Source: Halomonas sp. HAL1 (GTDB taxonomy: Bacteria > Pseudomonadota > Gammaproteobacteria > Pseudomonadales > Halomonadaceae). From it: a stretch of DNA of 64,000 nucleotides. A program made the position numbers and the translations under genes. This document shows, piece after piece, positions 30,813-40,579 of the stretch (positions within the stretch are counted from its first letter, which is position 1; each line of letters begins with the position of its first letter). The stretch lies in NCBI RefSeq assembly GCF_030544485.1, contig NZ_CP130610.1, forward strand, positions 1 to 64,000, read 5' to 3'. Below the pieces are notes generated by a model, which was not told the origin of the DNA, did not search any database, and saw only the letters and a program-made list of their open reading frames with translations.

Positions 30813-32096
30813 ATGCAGACTGACTCCTCTACTGCAAAGCCGCCGGTTGAGCGCTTTGAGGCCATCATTGTCGGCGGCGGCATGGTTGGTACCGCGCTCT
30901 GTGCGTTGTTGGCACAAGCGGGGATGAAAGTCGCGTTGGTCGAGGCAAGGCCAGCGCCATTAGGTCTTGATAAGGCCACTGGCCCGCTACCTGCTCCGCG
31001 CGTTAGCGCATTAACGCCGGTTTCCCAGCGCTTGCTGGCGCATGTGGGCGCTTGGCCCGCCATGCAGGCAACCCGGGTAACGCCCTACCGCGGCATGCAG
31101 GTGTGGGATGCCGAAGGCAGTGGCGAAATCGCTTTTTCCGCTGATGAGGCGGGCGTGGCGGTGCTTGGTCATATCGTTGAGAACACGGTCACGCTGGCCG
31201 CACTCAATCGTCAAGTGCTAGACCACCCCAACGTCACGACGTTTTTTGGTGCTAGCCCGCAAGCGCTGCAGCGTGCCAATAGCCATGCTGCCAATGGCAA
31301 TCGTGCTAGCGGGGACTGGCTCATACTTGACGATGGGCGCCAGCTACACGCGCCGTTAATCGTTGCCGCCGATGGCGCCCACTCGATGCTGCGTGAGATG
31401 GCGGGTATTGAGGTAGCCAGCGACGATATGCAACAGCACGCTGTCGTGACCACGGTGCAGTGCGCCAAGCCTCATGGTGGCAAGGCGCGGCAAGCGTTTA
31501 TCGATGGCCGACCGCTGGCATTTCTGCCTTTAACCGTGGAAGGCAATGAGCATTTCTGCTCTATCGTCTGGTCAACCACCCCAGAGCACGCCGATGAGTT
31601 AAGCGCGCTGTCTCGTGACGCACTGGGGGAGGCGCTTGGGGAAGCGTTTGGTCATCGCCTAGGAGGCGTTACTGCCTGCGACAAGGCCCACCGTTTTCCG
31701 TTAGTGCAGCGCCATGCCCGCCACTATGTGCAGCCGCATTTCGCGCTGGTGGGGGATGCGGCCCACAGTATTCATCCGTTGGCGGGCCAGGGGGTCAATC
31801 TGGGGCTGATGGATGCGGCGGTGCTGGCCGAAGAGGTGGTACACGCCTGGCAGCGTGGCGCTCCTTGGGGAGAAATGAATACGCTAAGGCGCTATGAGCG
31901 GCGTCGGCGCTTTGATAATAGCGCCATGCTGGGGTTGATGAAGGGCTTTAAAGTACTGTTTGGCAGTCACGATCCGGCGTTGACGATGATGCGCAACCTG
32001 GGCATGAGCGGCATGAACCAGTTGGTGCCACTGAAGCGAGTGTTGATGCGGCAGGCGACTGGGGAACGCGGCCGCCTGCCGCTCACGTGCCGTTAA
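30813..32096 (+). CDS. ubiI: UbiI-family FAD-dependent ubiquinone hydroxylase
   Basis: A second FAD monooxygenase of the same family as the preceding gene, 427 residues. It has VGGGMVGTALCALLAQAGM near 20-38, VAADGAHSMLRE in the middle and VGDAAHSIHPLAGQGVNLGL near 312-331. By synteny (pepP-ubiH-visC) it is UbiI, the C5 hydroxylase of the aerobic pathway; UbiF-like activity is possible. It follows ubiH after 52 bp and is convergent with the ctp protease. Confidence 0.85.
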   Translation: MQTDSSTAKPPVERFEAIIVGGGMVGTALCALLAQAGMKVALVEARPAPLGLDKATGPLPAPRVSALTPVSQRLLAHVGAWPAMQATRVTPYRGMQVWDAEGSGEIAFSADEAGVAVLGHIVENTVTLAALNRQVLDHPNVTTFFGASPQALQRANSHAANGNRASGDWLILDDGRQLHAPLIVAADGAHSMLREMAGIEVASDDMQQHAVVTTVQCAKPHGGKARQAFIDGRPLAFLPLTVEGNEHFCSIVWSTTPEHADELSALSRDALGEALGEAFGHRLGGVTACDKAHRFPLVQRHARHYVQPHFALVGDAAHSIHPLAGQGVNLGLMDAAVLAEEVVHAWQRGAPWGEMNTLRRYERRRRFDNSAMLGLMKGFKVLFGSHDPALTMMRNLGMSGMNQLVPLKRVLMRQATGERGRLPLTCR

Positions 32097-32108
32097 ATTA
32101 GGCTGTCG

Positions 32109-33425
32109 TTAACGCCGCTGGCGATCCACCACATTAAGTGCCTTGAGTAGGTTGAGTGCTTCGCTGAGCTGGTAATCATCAAGTAGCCGCTCGGCCATCT
32201 CCTGTCGATCACGGGGCGCCTGCTGGGCGCTTAGGTGGCCTTCAAGGTCGGCTTCGCGAATTTCACGACGGCTCTCGGCCACTTCCAGACGGCCGCGGAC
32301 CACCTCTACATCGGGTTCAATACCCTGGGCCTGGATAGAGCGCCCGTTGGGAGTGTAGTAGAGCGCCGTCGTCAGTTTCAGGCCTTCGCCATTGCCCAGT
32401 GGCATGATCTGCTGCACCGACCCCTTGCCAAAACTGTCGGTGCCCATGATGACGCCGCGCCGTTGATCCTGCAGCGCACCGGCGACGATTTCTGCCGCTG
32501 ACGCACTACCGCCGTTGATCAGCACCACCAGCGGAACATCACTAGCCGGCGTGGCGGGGGAGGCAGAGAACGACATTTCGGTATCCGAGAGGCGACCCTC
32601 GGTATAGACGATCAGTCCTTCGTCCAGGAACAGGTCGGTAATGCCGACGGCGGCCTGCAGCACACCGCCGGGGTTATTTCGTAAATCGAGTATTAACCCT
32701 TCCAGTGGCTGATCCTGTGCCATGCGTTCAAGCGCGTCGCGGGCCTGATCAGGCGTGCGCGATTGGAATTGGCTGATGCGTAGGTAACCGTAACCCGGTT
32801 CAAGCAGCTCGTGCTTAACGCTCTCACTGCGAATAATTTCGCGGGTTAGGGTGAACTCGCGCGGCGTGTCTTCCCCTGAACGCAGCACGCTAATGCGAAT
32901 CTCGGTATTGGGCTCGCCGCGCATCAGGGTTACCGCTTCCTGCAGCGACATGCTGTCGGTAGGCGTACCGTCGATGGCCACGATAATGTCGCGGGACTGT
33001 AAACCGGCGCGGGAGGCCGGGGTGTCATCGATAGGCGTAATGACCATCAATTGGCCGTTCTCGGTGCCCACTTCGATACCAATGCCGCCAAATTCGCCCT
33101 GGGTCGACTCTCGCAGGCTTTGGTACTCCTCCTCGTCCAGGTAGGCGGAGTGGGGGTCAAGCTCGCTCAGCATGCCGCGCATGGCATTGCGCAGCAGCGT
33201 GCGATCATCGACCTCTTCAACGTAGGCACGCTTGATGCGTTCAAACACCTCGGCGAAGGTCTGGATATCTTCAAGGGGGAGTTCGTTAGAGACAGGCTCA
33301 TCCACCACGCTGCTACTGGCTGGTTGAGCAAGTAACGGTAGCGGGGCCGACAGTAAAACAATCGGGAGCAGGGTAGCCAAGAAGCGCTTGGCGGGGGCTG
33401 ATACCCCGGTAACTGATAGCGTCAT
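32109..33425 (-). CDS. ctpA: Carboxy-terminal processing protease (S41)
   Basis: A periplasmic serine protease of the S41 family that trims or degrades exported proteins, often peptidoglycan hydrolase partners. The 438-residue protein has a signal peptide (about 1-34, ending LPLLAQPA). A PDZ domain (about 100-175) contains GIGIEVG. The catalytic Ser is in INGGSASAAEIVAGALQD and the Lys in GTDSFGKGSVQQIMP. It is downstream of envC and gpmI on the same strand, so cell-wall hydrolase control is a likely role. Confidence 0.93.
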   Translation of the reverse strand: MTLSVTGVSAPAKRFLATLLPIVLLSAPLPLLAQPASSSVVDEPVSNELPLEDIQTFAEVFERIKRAYVEEVDDRTLLRNAMRGMLSELDPHSAYLDEEEYQSLRESTQGEFGGIGIEVGTENGQLMVITPIDDTPASRAGLQSRDIIVAIDGTPTDSMSLQEAVTLMRGEPNTEIRISVLRSGEDTPREFTLTREIIRSESVKHELLEPGYGYLRISQFQSRTPDQARDALERMAQDQPLEGLILDLRNNPGGVLQAAVGITDLFLDEGLIVYTEGRLSDTEMSFSASPATPASDVPLVVLINGGSASAAEIVAGALQDQRRGVIMGTDSFGKGSVQQIMPLGNGEGLKLTTALYYTPNGRSIQAQGIEPDVEVVRGRLEVAESRREIREADLEGHLSAQQAPRDRQEMAERLLDDYQLSEALNLLKALNVVDRQRR

Positions 33426-33539
33426 GCAGACTCCGCAGGGCGATAGGTGGCGCCAATGCGCGCCACCCTGTCATTGAAAATGTTGAGTAGAAATGTGTCG
33501 TTGGGCGTTGAGACATCAATAGTCATGCAGCTTATCCCG

Positions 33540-34676
33540 TCAGCGACGCGCAATCCAACGCTGTGGATTAATTGGTTCACCGCCGCGACGAACTTCAAAG
33601 TAGAGTGCCGCGCGGTTTTGCCCACCACTATCTCCTACGCGACCAATTTCATCGCCTCGGTTGACCTGCTGGCCAGGCCTGACGCTGAACTGCTGCAGGT
33701 GGGCATGCAGCGTCATGATCTGGTCGCCATGGTCGATAATCAGCAAGTTACCAAACCCGCGCATCCAGTCAGCGAATACCACCCGGCCAGTGTGTACGGC
33801 AGTGACTGGGGTGCCTGCGCTGGCCTGAATCACAATGCCGTTATAGTGCACGCCGTCGCGATGGTGAAAATCGCTGCTGATTGAACCCTGTACCGGCCAA
33901 GGCAAATCACCTTGGGTGCTTACAATATGCGTAGTGGGCGTGGGTTCAGCAAGTTTTGCCATCTCCGCCTGGATATTGCGCAGCACCCGCTCGGCTTCTT
34001 CGCGGCTTTGATTGAGGTCGGCCAGCCGCTCTTCTTCGCTGCCGTAGCGGTCATCCAGGTTAGAAACAACGCCACGCCGTTCGGTAGTGCGCTGGGCAAG
34101 CAGCGCGCTTTGCTCTTCTAACTCGTCGGCCAACGTATCGAGGCGGGCCTGGCGCTCGCTCAGCTCTTGCTGGGTCTCAGCCAGGGCGGTGTCTAGCTTG
34201 GCGATAGCCTCTAAGCGACGATTGCGTGCTTCCGTTAGCCGGTTCATGTAGGCCTGCATACGGTCAAGCTCAGCAGGGTCACCCTGGTTAAGCAGCAGCT
34301 TGAGCTGTGGCGTTGGGCCAAGCCGATAAAGCGCTGAAAGCTGTTGGCCCAGGGCCGCATACTGATCGGTGCGCTCGCCCTCTAGCCGGTCGCGGTGCTG
34401 ACGTAGCTGGGTCGTTTCATCGTTGAGCTGGCGGCGCTCCGCTTGCAGTGTGTCTAAGCGCTGATGCGTTTCGGCAAGCTCCGTTTCAACTTCCTGAAGC
34501 TCGCGCTCGGCGCTATCGCGAGCCTCGCCAGTGGCGCTGAGGCGTTGGGCGACGGACTCGATCTCCTGGCCAATCACATCCAACTGCTGACGCGCCGTGC
34601 TTTCATCCTGCTGAGCGAAACCTGCTGACGTGTAAACTAACGCCAGCAGGAGCGCCACTGTTAAATACCACCGCAT
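33540..34676 (-). CDS. envC: EnvC-like murein hydrolase activator
   Basis: EnvC-type proteins activate amidases at the septum. The ATG at 34676 gives 378 residues with a signal peptide (MRWYLTVALLLALVYTSAG). Long coiled coils (about 25-240) with many ELAET/RQ repeats follow, and a C-terminal LytM domain (about 265-375). The LytM site is degenerate: GVHYNGIVIQ replaces the HxGxD zinc motif, while LHAHL keeps one HxH. This fits an activator without its own catalysis. It starts 5 bp after the gpmI stop, as in E. coli. Confidence 0.92.
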   Translation of the reverse strand: MRWYLTVALLLALVYTSAGFAQQDESTARQQLDVIGQEIESVAQRLSATGEARDSAERELQEVETELAETHQRLDTLQAERRQLNDETTQLRQHRDRLEGERTDQYAALGQQLSALYRLGPTPQLKLLLNQGDPAELDRMQAYMNRLTEARNRRLEAIAKLDTALAETQQELSERQARLDTLADELEEQSALLAQRTTERRGVVSNLDDRYGSEEERLADLNQSREEAERVLRNIQAEMAKLAEPTPTTHIVSTQGDLPWPVQGSISSDFHHRDGVHYNGIVIQASAGTPVTAVHTGRVVFADWMRGFGNLLIIDHGDQIMTLHAHLQQFSVRPGQQVNRGDEIGRVGDSGGQNRAALYFEVRRGGEPINPQRWIARR

Positions 34677-34681
34677 GGGCA

Positions 34682-36259
34682 CTACTTGTAATGAATCAGT
34701 GGTTTTCCGGTCATCGCCTCGGGCTGTTGCTGATCCATCATGGTCAGTAGCGTAGGGGCCAGGTCGCATAGTTTGCCCTCTTCAAGCGAGGCCGCGCGAT
34801 CGCCAACGTAAATGAGCGGTACCACAAAGGTGGTGTGGGCAGTCTGCGGTGCGCCCGTTTCGGGGTGTACCATCTGTTCGGCATTGCCGTGATCGGCGGT
34901 AATCAAGCAGGCGCCGCCAGCGCGCTCAATCGCTTCGACCACGCGGCCCACGCAGGTGTCGACGGTTTCAATAGCTTTTACCGCCGCGTCAAAGTCACCG
35001 GTGTGGCCGACCATGTCACCGTTGGCGTAGTTGCAAACGATGAAATCGAAACTGCCGCCGTCAATGGCGTCTACCAGCTTGTCGGTAATCTCAAAGGCAC
35101 TCATTTCAGGCTTTTCATCGTAAGTGCGCACATCACGGGGCGAGGGCACCAGGATGCGTTCTTCGCCCTTGTACTCAGCTTCATTACCACCTGAAAAGAA
35201 AAACGTCACGTGGGGGTACTTTTCGGTTTCGGCAATACGCAACTGTTTTAAGCCGCGCTTGGCGACGACTTCCCCCAAGGTGTCGTTAAGATCCGATGGG
35301 GGGAAGGCGGCAGGCGCAGGAATATCAGCGGCGTACTGGGTCATCATCACCAGCCCCTTGCCCGCAAGCTTAGGACATACACGCCGCTCGAAGCCCTTGA
35401 AATCCGGCTCGGCAAAGGCGCGAGTTAACTCACGGGCGCGGTCGGAGCGGAAGTTAAGGAAAATGGCGGCATCGCCATCCTGTAGCGTTACCGCATGCTC
35501 TTTGGTGCCGTCTTTCTGCGGTATGCTGCTCGCTGCTACAAATTCGTCAGTTTCACCGCGCTGGTAGGCGTCGCGTAGCGCGGTTTCGGCGCTGGTGGCG
35601 TAATGCTCCGCATGACCATCGGTCAGTAGGCGGTACGCTTGCTCAACACGTTCCCAGCGGTTGTCACGGTCCATGGCGTAAAAGCGACCAATAATTGAGG
35701 CTACAAAGCCGTTATCAGCGCCCACCAGTTCTGCCAAACGGGCATTGGCGCGCTCTATTGATGATAGAGCGCTTTGTGGAGGCATATCGCGGCCATCGAG
35801 AAAGGCGTGAATAAAAATACGCTGGGCACCGCGGCGTGCGGCCAGTTCGGCCATGGCAATAAAGTGCTCTTCATGGCTATGGACGCCGCCGGGGGAGAGC
35901 AGGCCAATCAAGTGTACCGGCTTACCGTTGGCGACAGCTGCGTCAATCGGCTGGGTAAGATTTTCATTAACGTCCAGGTCGCCGTCTTCAATCGCTTTGC
36001 TGATGCGGGTGAAGTCCTGATACACGATACGCCCGGCACCAATATTCATATGCCCGACTTCCGAGTTACCCATTTGGCCTTCGGGGAGCCCCACGTTAAG
36101 ACCATCGGTATGAATGAAGGTGTGCGGGCAGGTTTCCCACAATTTATCTATCACCGGTTTATGGGCAGCGGCGACGGCATTATGGTCGCTGTCGGGGTTG
36201 TGGCCGTAGCCATCAAGAATAATCAGCGCCACTGGGCGCGGGGTACGCGAAGTATCCAT
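34682..36259 (-). CDS. gpmI: 2,3-bisphosphoglycerate-independent phosphoglycerate mutase
   Basis: GpmI interconverts 3- and 2-phosphoglycerate with two manganese ions. The 525-residue protein starts after GAGG and has [19 protein letters not shown] near 13-31. The phosphoserine motif [20 protein letters not shown] is near 62-81, and the metal motif [10 protein letters not shown] near the C-terminus. It is the first gene of gpmI-envC-ctpA. Confidence 0.97.
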   Translation of the reverse strand: MDTSRTPRPVALIILDGYGHNPDSDHNAVAAAHKPVIDKLWETCPHTFIHTDGLNVGLPEGQMGNSEVGHMNIGAGRIVYQDFTRISKAIEDGDLDVNENLTQPIDAAVANGKPVHLIGLLSPGGVHSHEEHFIAMAELAARRGAQRIFIHAFLDGRDMPPQSALSSIERANARLAELVGADNGFVASIIGRFYAMDRDNRWERVEQAYRLLTDGHAEHYATSAETALRDAYQRGETDEFVAASSIPQKDGTKEHAVTLQDGDAAIFLNFRSDRARELTRAFAEPDFKGFERRVCPKLAGKGLVMMTQYAADIPAPAAFPPSDLNDTLGEVVAKRGLKQLRIAETEKYPHVTFFFSGGNEAEYKGEERILVPSPRDVRTYDEKPEMSAFEITDKLVDAIDGGSFDFIVCNYANGDMVGHTGDFDAAVKAIETVDTCVGRVVEAIERAGGACLITADHGNAEQMVHPETGAPQTAHTTFVVPLIYVGDRAASLEEGKLCDLAPTLLTMMDQQQPEAMTGKPLIHYK

Positions 36260-36364
36260 AAAAACCTCGTTAAGATTGGCAAGCCGAACGACTCGAAAAT
36301 TCGGGGTCGCGACGGACGCACGCTTGGGGCATCATAACGCAGGCAACTGCCAGGCGTCATGAGT

Positions 36365-36530
36365 TAGGAGCCTGCCCGGCTTAACACTGATCTACTGCGA
36401 ATCCCGGTATTTTGGCCAACTTTTATCGATCAATTCCGTTAAATAGCGCGCTATTCGTCTCAATTGATCGATAAATTTGGCTCAAAATCCGTGCTTCTCG
36501 CGACGATCGGCTAAGCCGGACAGGCTCCTA
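36365..36530. repeat. 166-bp imperfect palindrome
   Basis: The outer arms TAGGAGCCTGCCCGGCTTA (36365-36383) and TAAGCCGGACAGGCTCCTA (36512-36530) are inverted repeats with one mismatch. The inner arms TTTATCGATCAATT (36422-36435) and AATTGATCGATAAA (36462-36475) match perfectly, and the centre is ATAGCGCGCTAT (36443-36454). Most of the length between is also complementary with small gaps. It lies in the 366-bp space between gpmI and the rhodanese gene. It contains no open frame. It may be a non-autonomous mobile element or a large regulatory hairpin. Confidence 0.8.
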
Positions 36531-36625
36531 GGCCTGCGCGGGAAGCTATCTGACGTGTATACTTGTCGCGTTTTGGCAGCGGTTAGGCCGCTTTTTTCTG
36601 CATTGACCAAGAGATTGTGTTCGCG

Positions 36626-37048
36626 ATGATCGATCAGGTGTTCGAATTCGTACAGAACCACCCCCTGCTAGTCGGGGCATTTTTGCTGGTGCTAATCGCG
36701 TGGATCATTTATGAAACGCGTAGCGCCTCTACAAATGCACTGACCGCCTCGCAGGCCACTCAGCTTATTAACCGCGAAGACGCGGTGGTGCTGGACATAC
36801 GTGAAAGCAAAGACTTCAAAGCCGGGCATATCGCGGGGGCGCGCAACATTCCGCAAAGCAACCTCGATAGCCGCATGAGCGAACTGGAAAAAGTAAAAGC
36901 CCAGCCGATCATCGTGGTATGCAAGCACGGTCAGAGTTCTGGTGCCGCACAGGCCAAACTCACCAAAGCAGGCTTTGAGCGCGCTTATAAGTTAAGAGGC
37001 GGTATGGCGCAGTGGCAAGGCGATGGCCTTCCGGTGGTTAAGAAGTAA
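36626..37048 (+). CDS. Membrane-anchored rhodanese-like protein (YibN type)
   Basis: A 140-residue protein with one N-terminal membrane helix (about 12-28, LVGAFLLVLIAWIIYE) and a rhodanese domain (about 45-138). The presumed sulfur-accepting Cys lies in VVCKHGQSSGAAQAKL. The ATG at 36626 is preferred; a GTG nine bases upstream is possible. It precedes secB as yibN does in E. coli, but grxC, which lies between them there, is absent here. A sulfurtransferase substrate is not known. Confidence 0.87.
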   Translation: MIDQVFEFVQNHPLLVGAFLLVLIAWIIYETRSASTNALTASQATQLINREDAVVLDIRESKDFKAGHIAGARNIPQSNLDSRMSELEKVKAQPIIVVCKHGQSSGAAQAKLTKAGFERAYKLRGGMAQWQGDGLPVVKK

Positions 37049-37089
37049 GCGACGTTATTTTTATTTAATGAACAATCAGGAGTTTTATC

Positions 37090-37590
37090 ATGGCGGAAGA
37101 TAACAATACCCCACAGGCCGGTGCCGCAACGGATGAAAAGCCGCAGCTGAAGTTTTCGCTGCAGCGCATTTATGTAAAAGATATTTCGTTTGAAGCGCCG
37201 AATTCCCCGTCGGTATTTAAGCAGGCGTTCAAACCCAAGGTGAACCTGGATCTGAATACCACCAGCACCAAGATTGCTGACGACCAGTACGAAGTCGTTG
37301 TCAAAGTGACCGCTCAGGTGAACGATAACGAAACGGGCACAACGTCTTTCCTGGCCGAAGTTGAACAGGCCGGCCTGTTCCGCATTGCCGGTATCGAAGG
37401 CGCACAGCTGGAACAAACCCTGGGTGCATTCTGCCCTAACCTGCTGTTCCCCTATGCGCGTGAATGCGTGGATAACCTGGTCAACCGCGGTGGTTTTCCG
37501 CCACTGATGCTGGCACCGGTTAACTTTGAAGCAATGTACGCTCAGCGTAAGCAGCGCGAAGCCAAACAAGCCGAAGAGAACACCCACTAA
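37090..37590 (+). CDS. secB: Protein-export chaperone SecB
   Basis: SecB holds unfolded preproteins and delivers them to SecA. The 166-residue protein has the family motifs LQRIYVKDISFEAPNSP and the SecA-interaction segment GLFRIAGIEGAQLEQ. LGAFCPNLLFPYARECVDN follows. The N- and C-terminal extensions are acidic. TCAGGAG lies before the ATG. It follows the rhodanese gene by 41 bp and precedes rsmE by 3 bp. Confidence 0.97.
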   Translation: MAEDNNTPQAGAATDEKPQLKFSLQRIYVKDISFEAPNSPSVFKQAFKPKVNLDLNTTSTKIADDQYEVVVKVTAQVNDNETGTTSFLAEVEQAGLFRIAGIEGAQLEQTLGAFCPNLLFPYARECVDNLVNRGGFPPLMLAPVNFEAMYAQRKQREAKQAEENTH

Positions 37591-37593
37591 GCG

Positions 37594-38370
37594 ATGTCAA
37601 ACGCCATGTCAGCAACCCACGCCGCTGATTGGTATGCCCAGCATGGCAAAATGCCACGCCTCTATGTGCCTGTTGATTTTGTGGCAGGTAAGGAGCTGGC
37701 ACTGCCTGAAGGGCCTGCTCGTCATGTCACCCGTGTATTGCGTATGGGTGAAGGCACGCCGCTGGTGCTATTTGACGGCCAAGGTCTTGAGGCAGGGGTG
37801 CGCTTGGTAGACGTTAGCCGTAAACAGACGCTAGCGCGAGTCGAAGCGGTGTGGTTGGGCAGTGGTGAATCACCACTGTCCGTCCATTTAGGCCAAGCTA
37901 TCTCTAAAGGCGACCGAATGGATTATGCCATTCAAAAAGCCGTTGAGTTGGGCGTGGCGGCCATTACGCCGCTCTACACCGAGCGTGGCGATGTGCGATT
38001 GAAAGGCGACCGTGAAGATAAAAAGCTGGCGCACTGGCAAGCGGTGGCTGCCAGCGCCTGCGAGCAGAGCGGTCGAGCGGTAGTTCCGCCAGTGCATCCA
38101 CCCATGGCACTCCAAGCATGGCTTGCAGAGCGCCAGGAGCCGCTGCGCTTGATGCTGCATCTAGCGACCGGCAATGCGTTTGATCGCCAAGACCGACCGG
38201 CGTCGGTGGCACTGCTGATTGGCCCGGAAGGCGGTTTGAGCGAAAGCGATATCGCTGCCGCTCAAGTCGCTACCTTTACGCCGCTAACGCTCGGTCCCCG
38301 GGTGTTGCGAACAGAAACAGCACCCATAGTGGCGCTTTCCCTGCTACAACACTACTTTGGCGATTTGTAA
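37594..38370 (+). CDS. rsmE: 16S rRNA (uracil-1498-N3) methyltransferase
   Basis: RsmE methylates U1498 of 16S rRNA. The 258-residue SPOUT-fold enzyme has YAIQKAVELGVAAITPLYTER and the knot motifs LLIGPEGGLSESDI and LGPRVLRTETAPIVAL. It may start later, for example at an internal Met near residue 20, because family members usually begin with PRLY-like residues; the ATG at 37594 lies 3 bp after secB. It is convergent with the unknown gene at 38395. Confidence 0.93.
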   Translation: MSNAMSATHAADWYAQHGKMPRLYVPVDFVAGKELALPEGPARHVTRVLRMGEGTPLVLFDGQGLEAGVRLVDVSRKQTLARVEAVWLGSGESPLSVHLGQAISKGDRMDYAIQKAVELGVAAITPLYTERGDVRLKGDREDKKLAHWQAVAASACEQSGRAVVPPVHPPMALQAWLAERQEPLRLMLHLATGNAFDRQDRPASVALLIGPEGGLSESDIAAAQVATFTPLTLGPRVLRTETAPIVALSLLQHYFGDL

Positions 38371-38394
38371 GCACTTACTATCAGCAAAACTCTA

Positions 38395-38943
38395 TCACAC
38401 CGCCTTTTCCCTTCGCGCTTTTGTCCCTGAATTCTTTGTCGCTGATTCCTGCCCATTTCGATAGGCCTGTTGAAGCCCCTTAAGCACGATGGGCTTAAGC
38501 ATCGGTAGTGTTTCTCCCGATAACCCACTGAGCACCGTTAAACGGAGTTGTCGGCCACGTGCGTAGCCCAGCCAGCAGGGCAGCCATATCGGTACGGGCG
38601 TGCTATCCAGCATCTGGATTCGCCAGTGGCGCGGGGTGGCTATGCGTTCCCATAGCCACAGTCGGTCCAGCGCTTTTGGCGTTGGCGGTGAACCGCTATC
38701 AATTTTAACGCCTGCACTGGGTTCTTCTTTTTGAGCGGGTAGTTCGGCCCCCACCAATAGTAGTGCGCGGCGCATTTCATGAGCAGAGAGTAACCACGCC
38801 CCTGGCTTGCCATCAGCCACTCCCAAGCCTGCGGCCCACAGGCGAACCCAGGCCGGTTCGCAAGCATTGGCCCCAAGACGCTGTAGCCGCTTTTGAGCCG
38901 CTGTCGTATCAATACGCCGGGCTAGCGTTAAGCACTCAACCAT
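38395..38943 (-). CDS. Unknown protein coupled to the SSS symporter
   Basis: About 182 residues beginning MVECLTLARRIDTTAAQKRL; I do not recognise the family. It is mostly helical with no signal peptide. It contains several Trp-rich segments (LWLWERIATPRHWRIQ, PIWLPCWLGYARGR) and a basic C-terminal tail (TKARREKAV). The start overlaps the upstream symporter stop by 8 bp, which suggests translational coupling and a shared role, perhaps as an accessory subunit. An alternative ATG 15 bp upstream exists. Confidence 0.6.
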   Translation of the reverse strand: MVECLTLARRIDTTAAQKRLQRLGANACEPAWVRLWAAGLGVADGKPGAWLLSAHEMRRALLLVGAELPAQKEEPSAGVKIDSGSPPTPKALDRLWLWERIATPRHWRIQMLDSTPVPIWLPCWLGYARGRQLRLTVLSGLSGETLPMLKPIVLKGLQQAYRNGQESATKNSGTKARREKAV

Positions 38944-40579
38944 TCGCCCACCACTCATTCGCCCAACCCTGTAGCAGTGCTAACATGCCCAGCATGATGC
39001 AAAACCAAATAAATAAGCCGATACAGCGTCGGCGCGTCAGGCGGGCCTCTTTGCCAATCACCTGGGCGTTATCAGCTCTGGATGCCAGCACGGCCTGCAT
39101 GTCTGGCGCAGCTTCTGCCATCATTACATCGCTCAACTGTTCTTGGCTGGGGGCTGGCGCTGTCAGGCTAACGAGATAGCCAACGCTCATCGACACCGCT
39201 ACGCCGACCGTGTTGTTGTACAGCCAGGAGATATCGAGTAGCGCAGAGACTGCCCATACGGCAAACATGCCGGTAATGAGCCCAGCCATGGCGCCGCGAG
39301 CATTGGAACGGTGACTGAAAATAGCCAGCAAAAAGGTACCGAGCAGTGCCCCATAGAACCAGGAGCCAATCTGGTTGACCGCCTCGATCACGGGCCCTAG
39401 GTTACCTGCAAAAAAAGCAAACAGCGTGGCATAGAGCCCCCAGAAAATAGTGGCTAGCCGTGAGGCTTTTAAGTAATGGGCATCGCTGGCATTGGGTTTG
39501 AGATAGCGGCTGTAAAAATCCCGTACGGTCACCGCCGACAGCGAGTTGAGCGCCGAGTCGAGACTCGACATGGCCGCAGCAAACACCCCGGCAATCACCA
39601 GCCCGGCCATGCCTGAAGGAAACGCGTTGACGACATAGCGGGGCAACAGCTCATTGAGGTCATCAGGGGGCGTTAGCCCATGCTGCTGGTAATAGGTCGC
39701 CAAAATGACGCCAATAAATAGAAATAGCAGCATCTGTGGAATCAGTAGATAACCGCCAATCAGCAACGAGCGCTGGGCATCGAGCACCGAAGGGCTGGAT
39801 AAGACACGCTGTATCTGGCTCTGATCGGTGCCGAAGTAAGCCACATGCAGGAAAAAACCACCGAATAGCCCTGCCCATAGCGAGTAGGTCACGCTGGGGT
39901 CGAAGGACAAATCAATGGCGTTGAACATGCCGCTGGCCGCACCAAAGCTGAACACATCACCCCAGCCGCCGGGAAGGCTGGTTACCAAAAAGAAGATGCT
40001 TAATAGTGCGCCAAACCAGAGCACGAACATTTGCAATACATCCGTCCAGATGACGGCGCTGATACCGCCCATGACGGTATAGCTGATGGCCAGTACTGCC
40101 ATAATGATAATAGTAAGGTTGACGCTCCAGCCGGTTACCACTGCAAGCACTAACGCTGGCGCATAAAGCACCACGCCAGTGGCGAGGCCGCGGGCAGTAA
40201 GAAACAGCAGGGCGGTAAGGGTACGCGTGGCCGGGCCAAAGCGACGTTCCAGCAGTTCGTAGATGCTATAGATGCCCGCGCGGTGAAAAATAGGCACCAA
40301 CACCAAAATCAACACGATCATGGCCAAAGGTACATTGATAAACGTCACCAAGCGTTCAAGGCCGCCCTCGAAGCCCCAGCCAGGTGCTCCGATAAAGGTG
40401 ATGGCACTGGCTTGAGTCGCCATCACCGAAAGGCCAATCGCCCAGCCCGGTATTTTGCGGCCGCCTAAAAAGTAGTCCTCAGGATTGTGCTGATCTTTGC
40501 CAAAACGCGAACCAATCCAGGCAATAAGGCCGATATAGCCGATCAGCACTAACGTATCAAAAAGCGTGAACCCTTCCAT
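38936..40579 (-). CDS. Sodium:solute symporter (SSS family)
   Basis: A 547-residue inner-membrane protein with about 13 predicted helices, beginning FTLFDTLVLIGYIGLIAWIG. Family features include GWAIGLSVMATQASAITFIG near helix 2 and the sodium-site-like SSLDSALNSLSAVTVRDFY. The C-terminal part has two or three extra helices. GGGGAG precedes the ATG. The substrate cannot be read from sequence; SSS members carry sugars, amino acids, urea and others. The 3' neighbour overlaps by 8 bp. Confidence 0.88.
   Translation of the reverse strand: MEGFTLFDTLVLIGYIGLIAWIGSRFGKDQHNPEDYFLGGRKIPGWAIGLSVMATQASAITFIGAPGWGFEGGLERLVTFINVPLAMIVLILVLVPIFHRAGIYSIYELLERRFGPATRTLTALLFLTARGLATGVVLYAPALVLAVVTGWSVNLTIIIMAVLAISYTVMGGISAVIWTDVLQMFVLWFGALLSIFFLVTSLPGGWGDVFSFGAASGMFNAIDLSFDPSVTYSLWAGLFGGFFLHVAYFGTDQSQIQRVLSSPSVLDAQRSLLIGGYLLIPQMLLFLFIGVILATYYQQHGLTPPDDLNELLPRYVVNAFPSGMAGLVIAGVFAAAMSSLDSALNSLSAVTVRDFYSRYLKPNASDAHYLKASRLATIFWGLYATLFAFFAGNLGPVIEAVNQIGSWFYGALLGTFLLAIFSHRSNARGAMAGLITGMFAVWAVSALLDISWLYNNTVGVAVSMSVGYLVSLTAPAPSQEQLSDVMMAEAAPDMQAVLASRADNAQVIGKEARLTRRRCIGLFIWFCIMLGMLALLQGWANEWWANG

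Noticed and set aside
35774..36337. 187-residue plus-strand frame opposite gpmI
   Set aside because: Shadow of gpmI; no recognisable domain.
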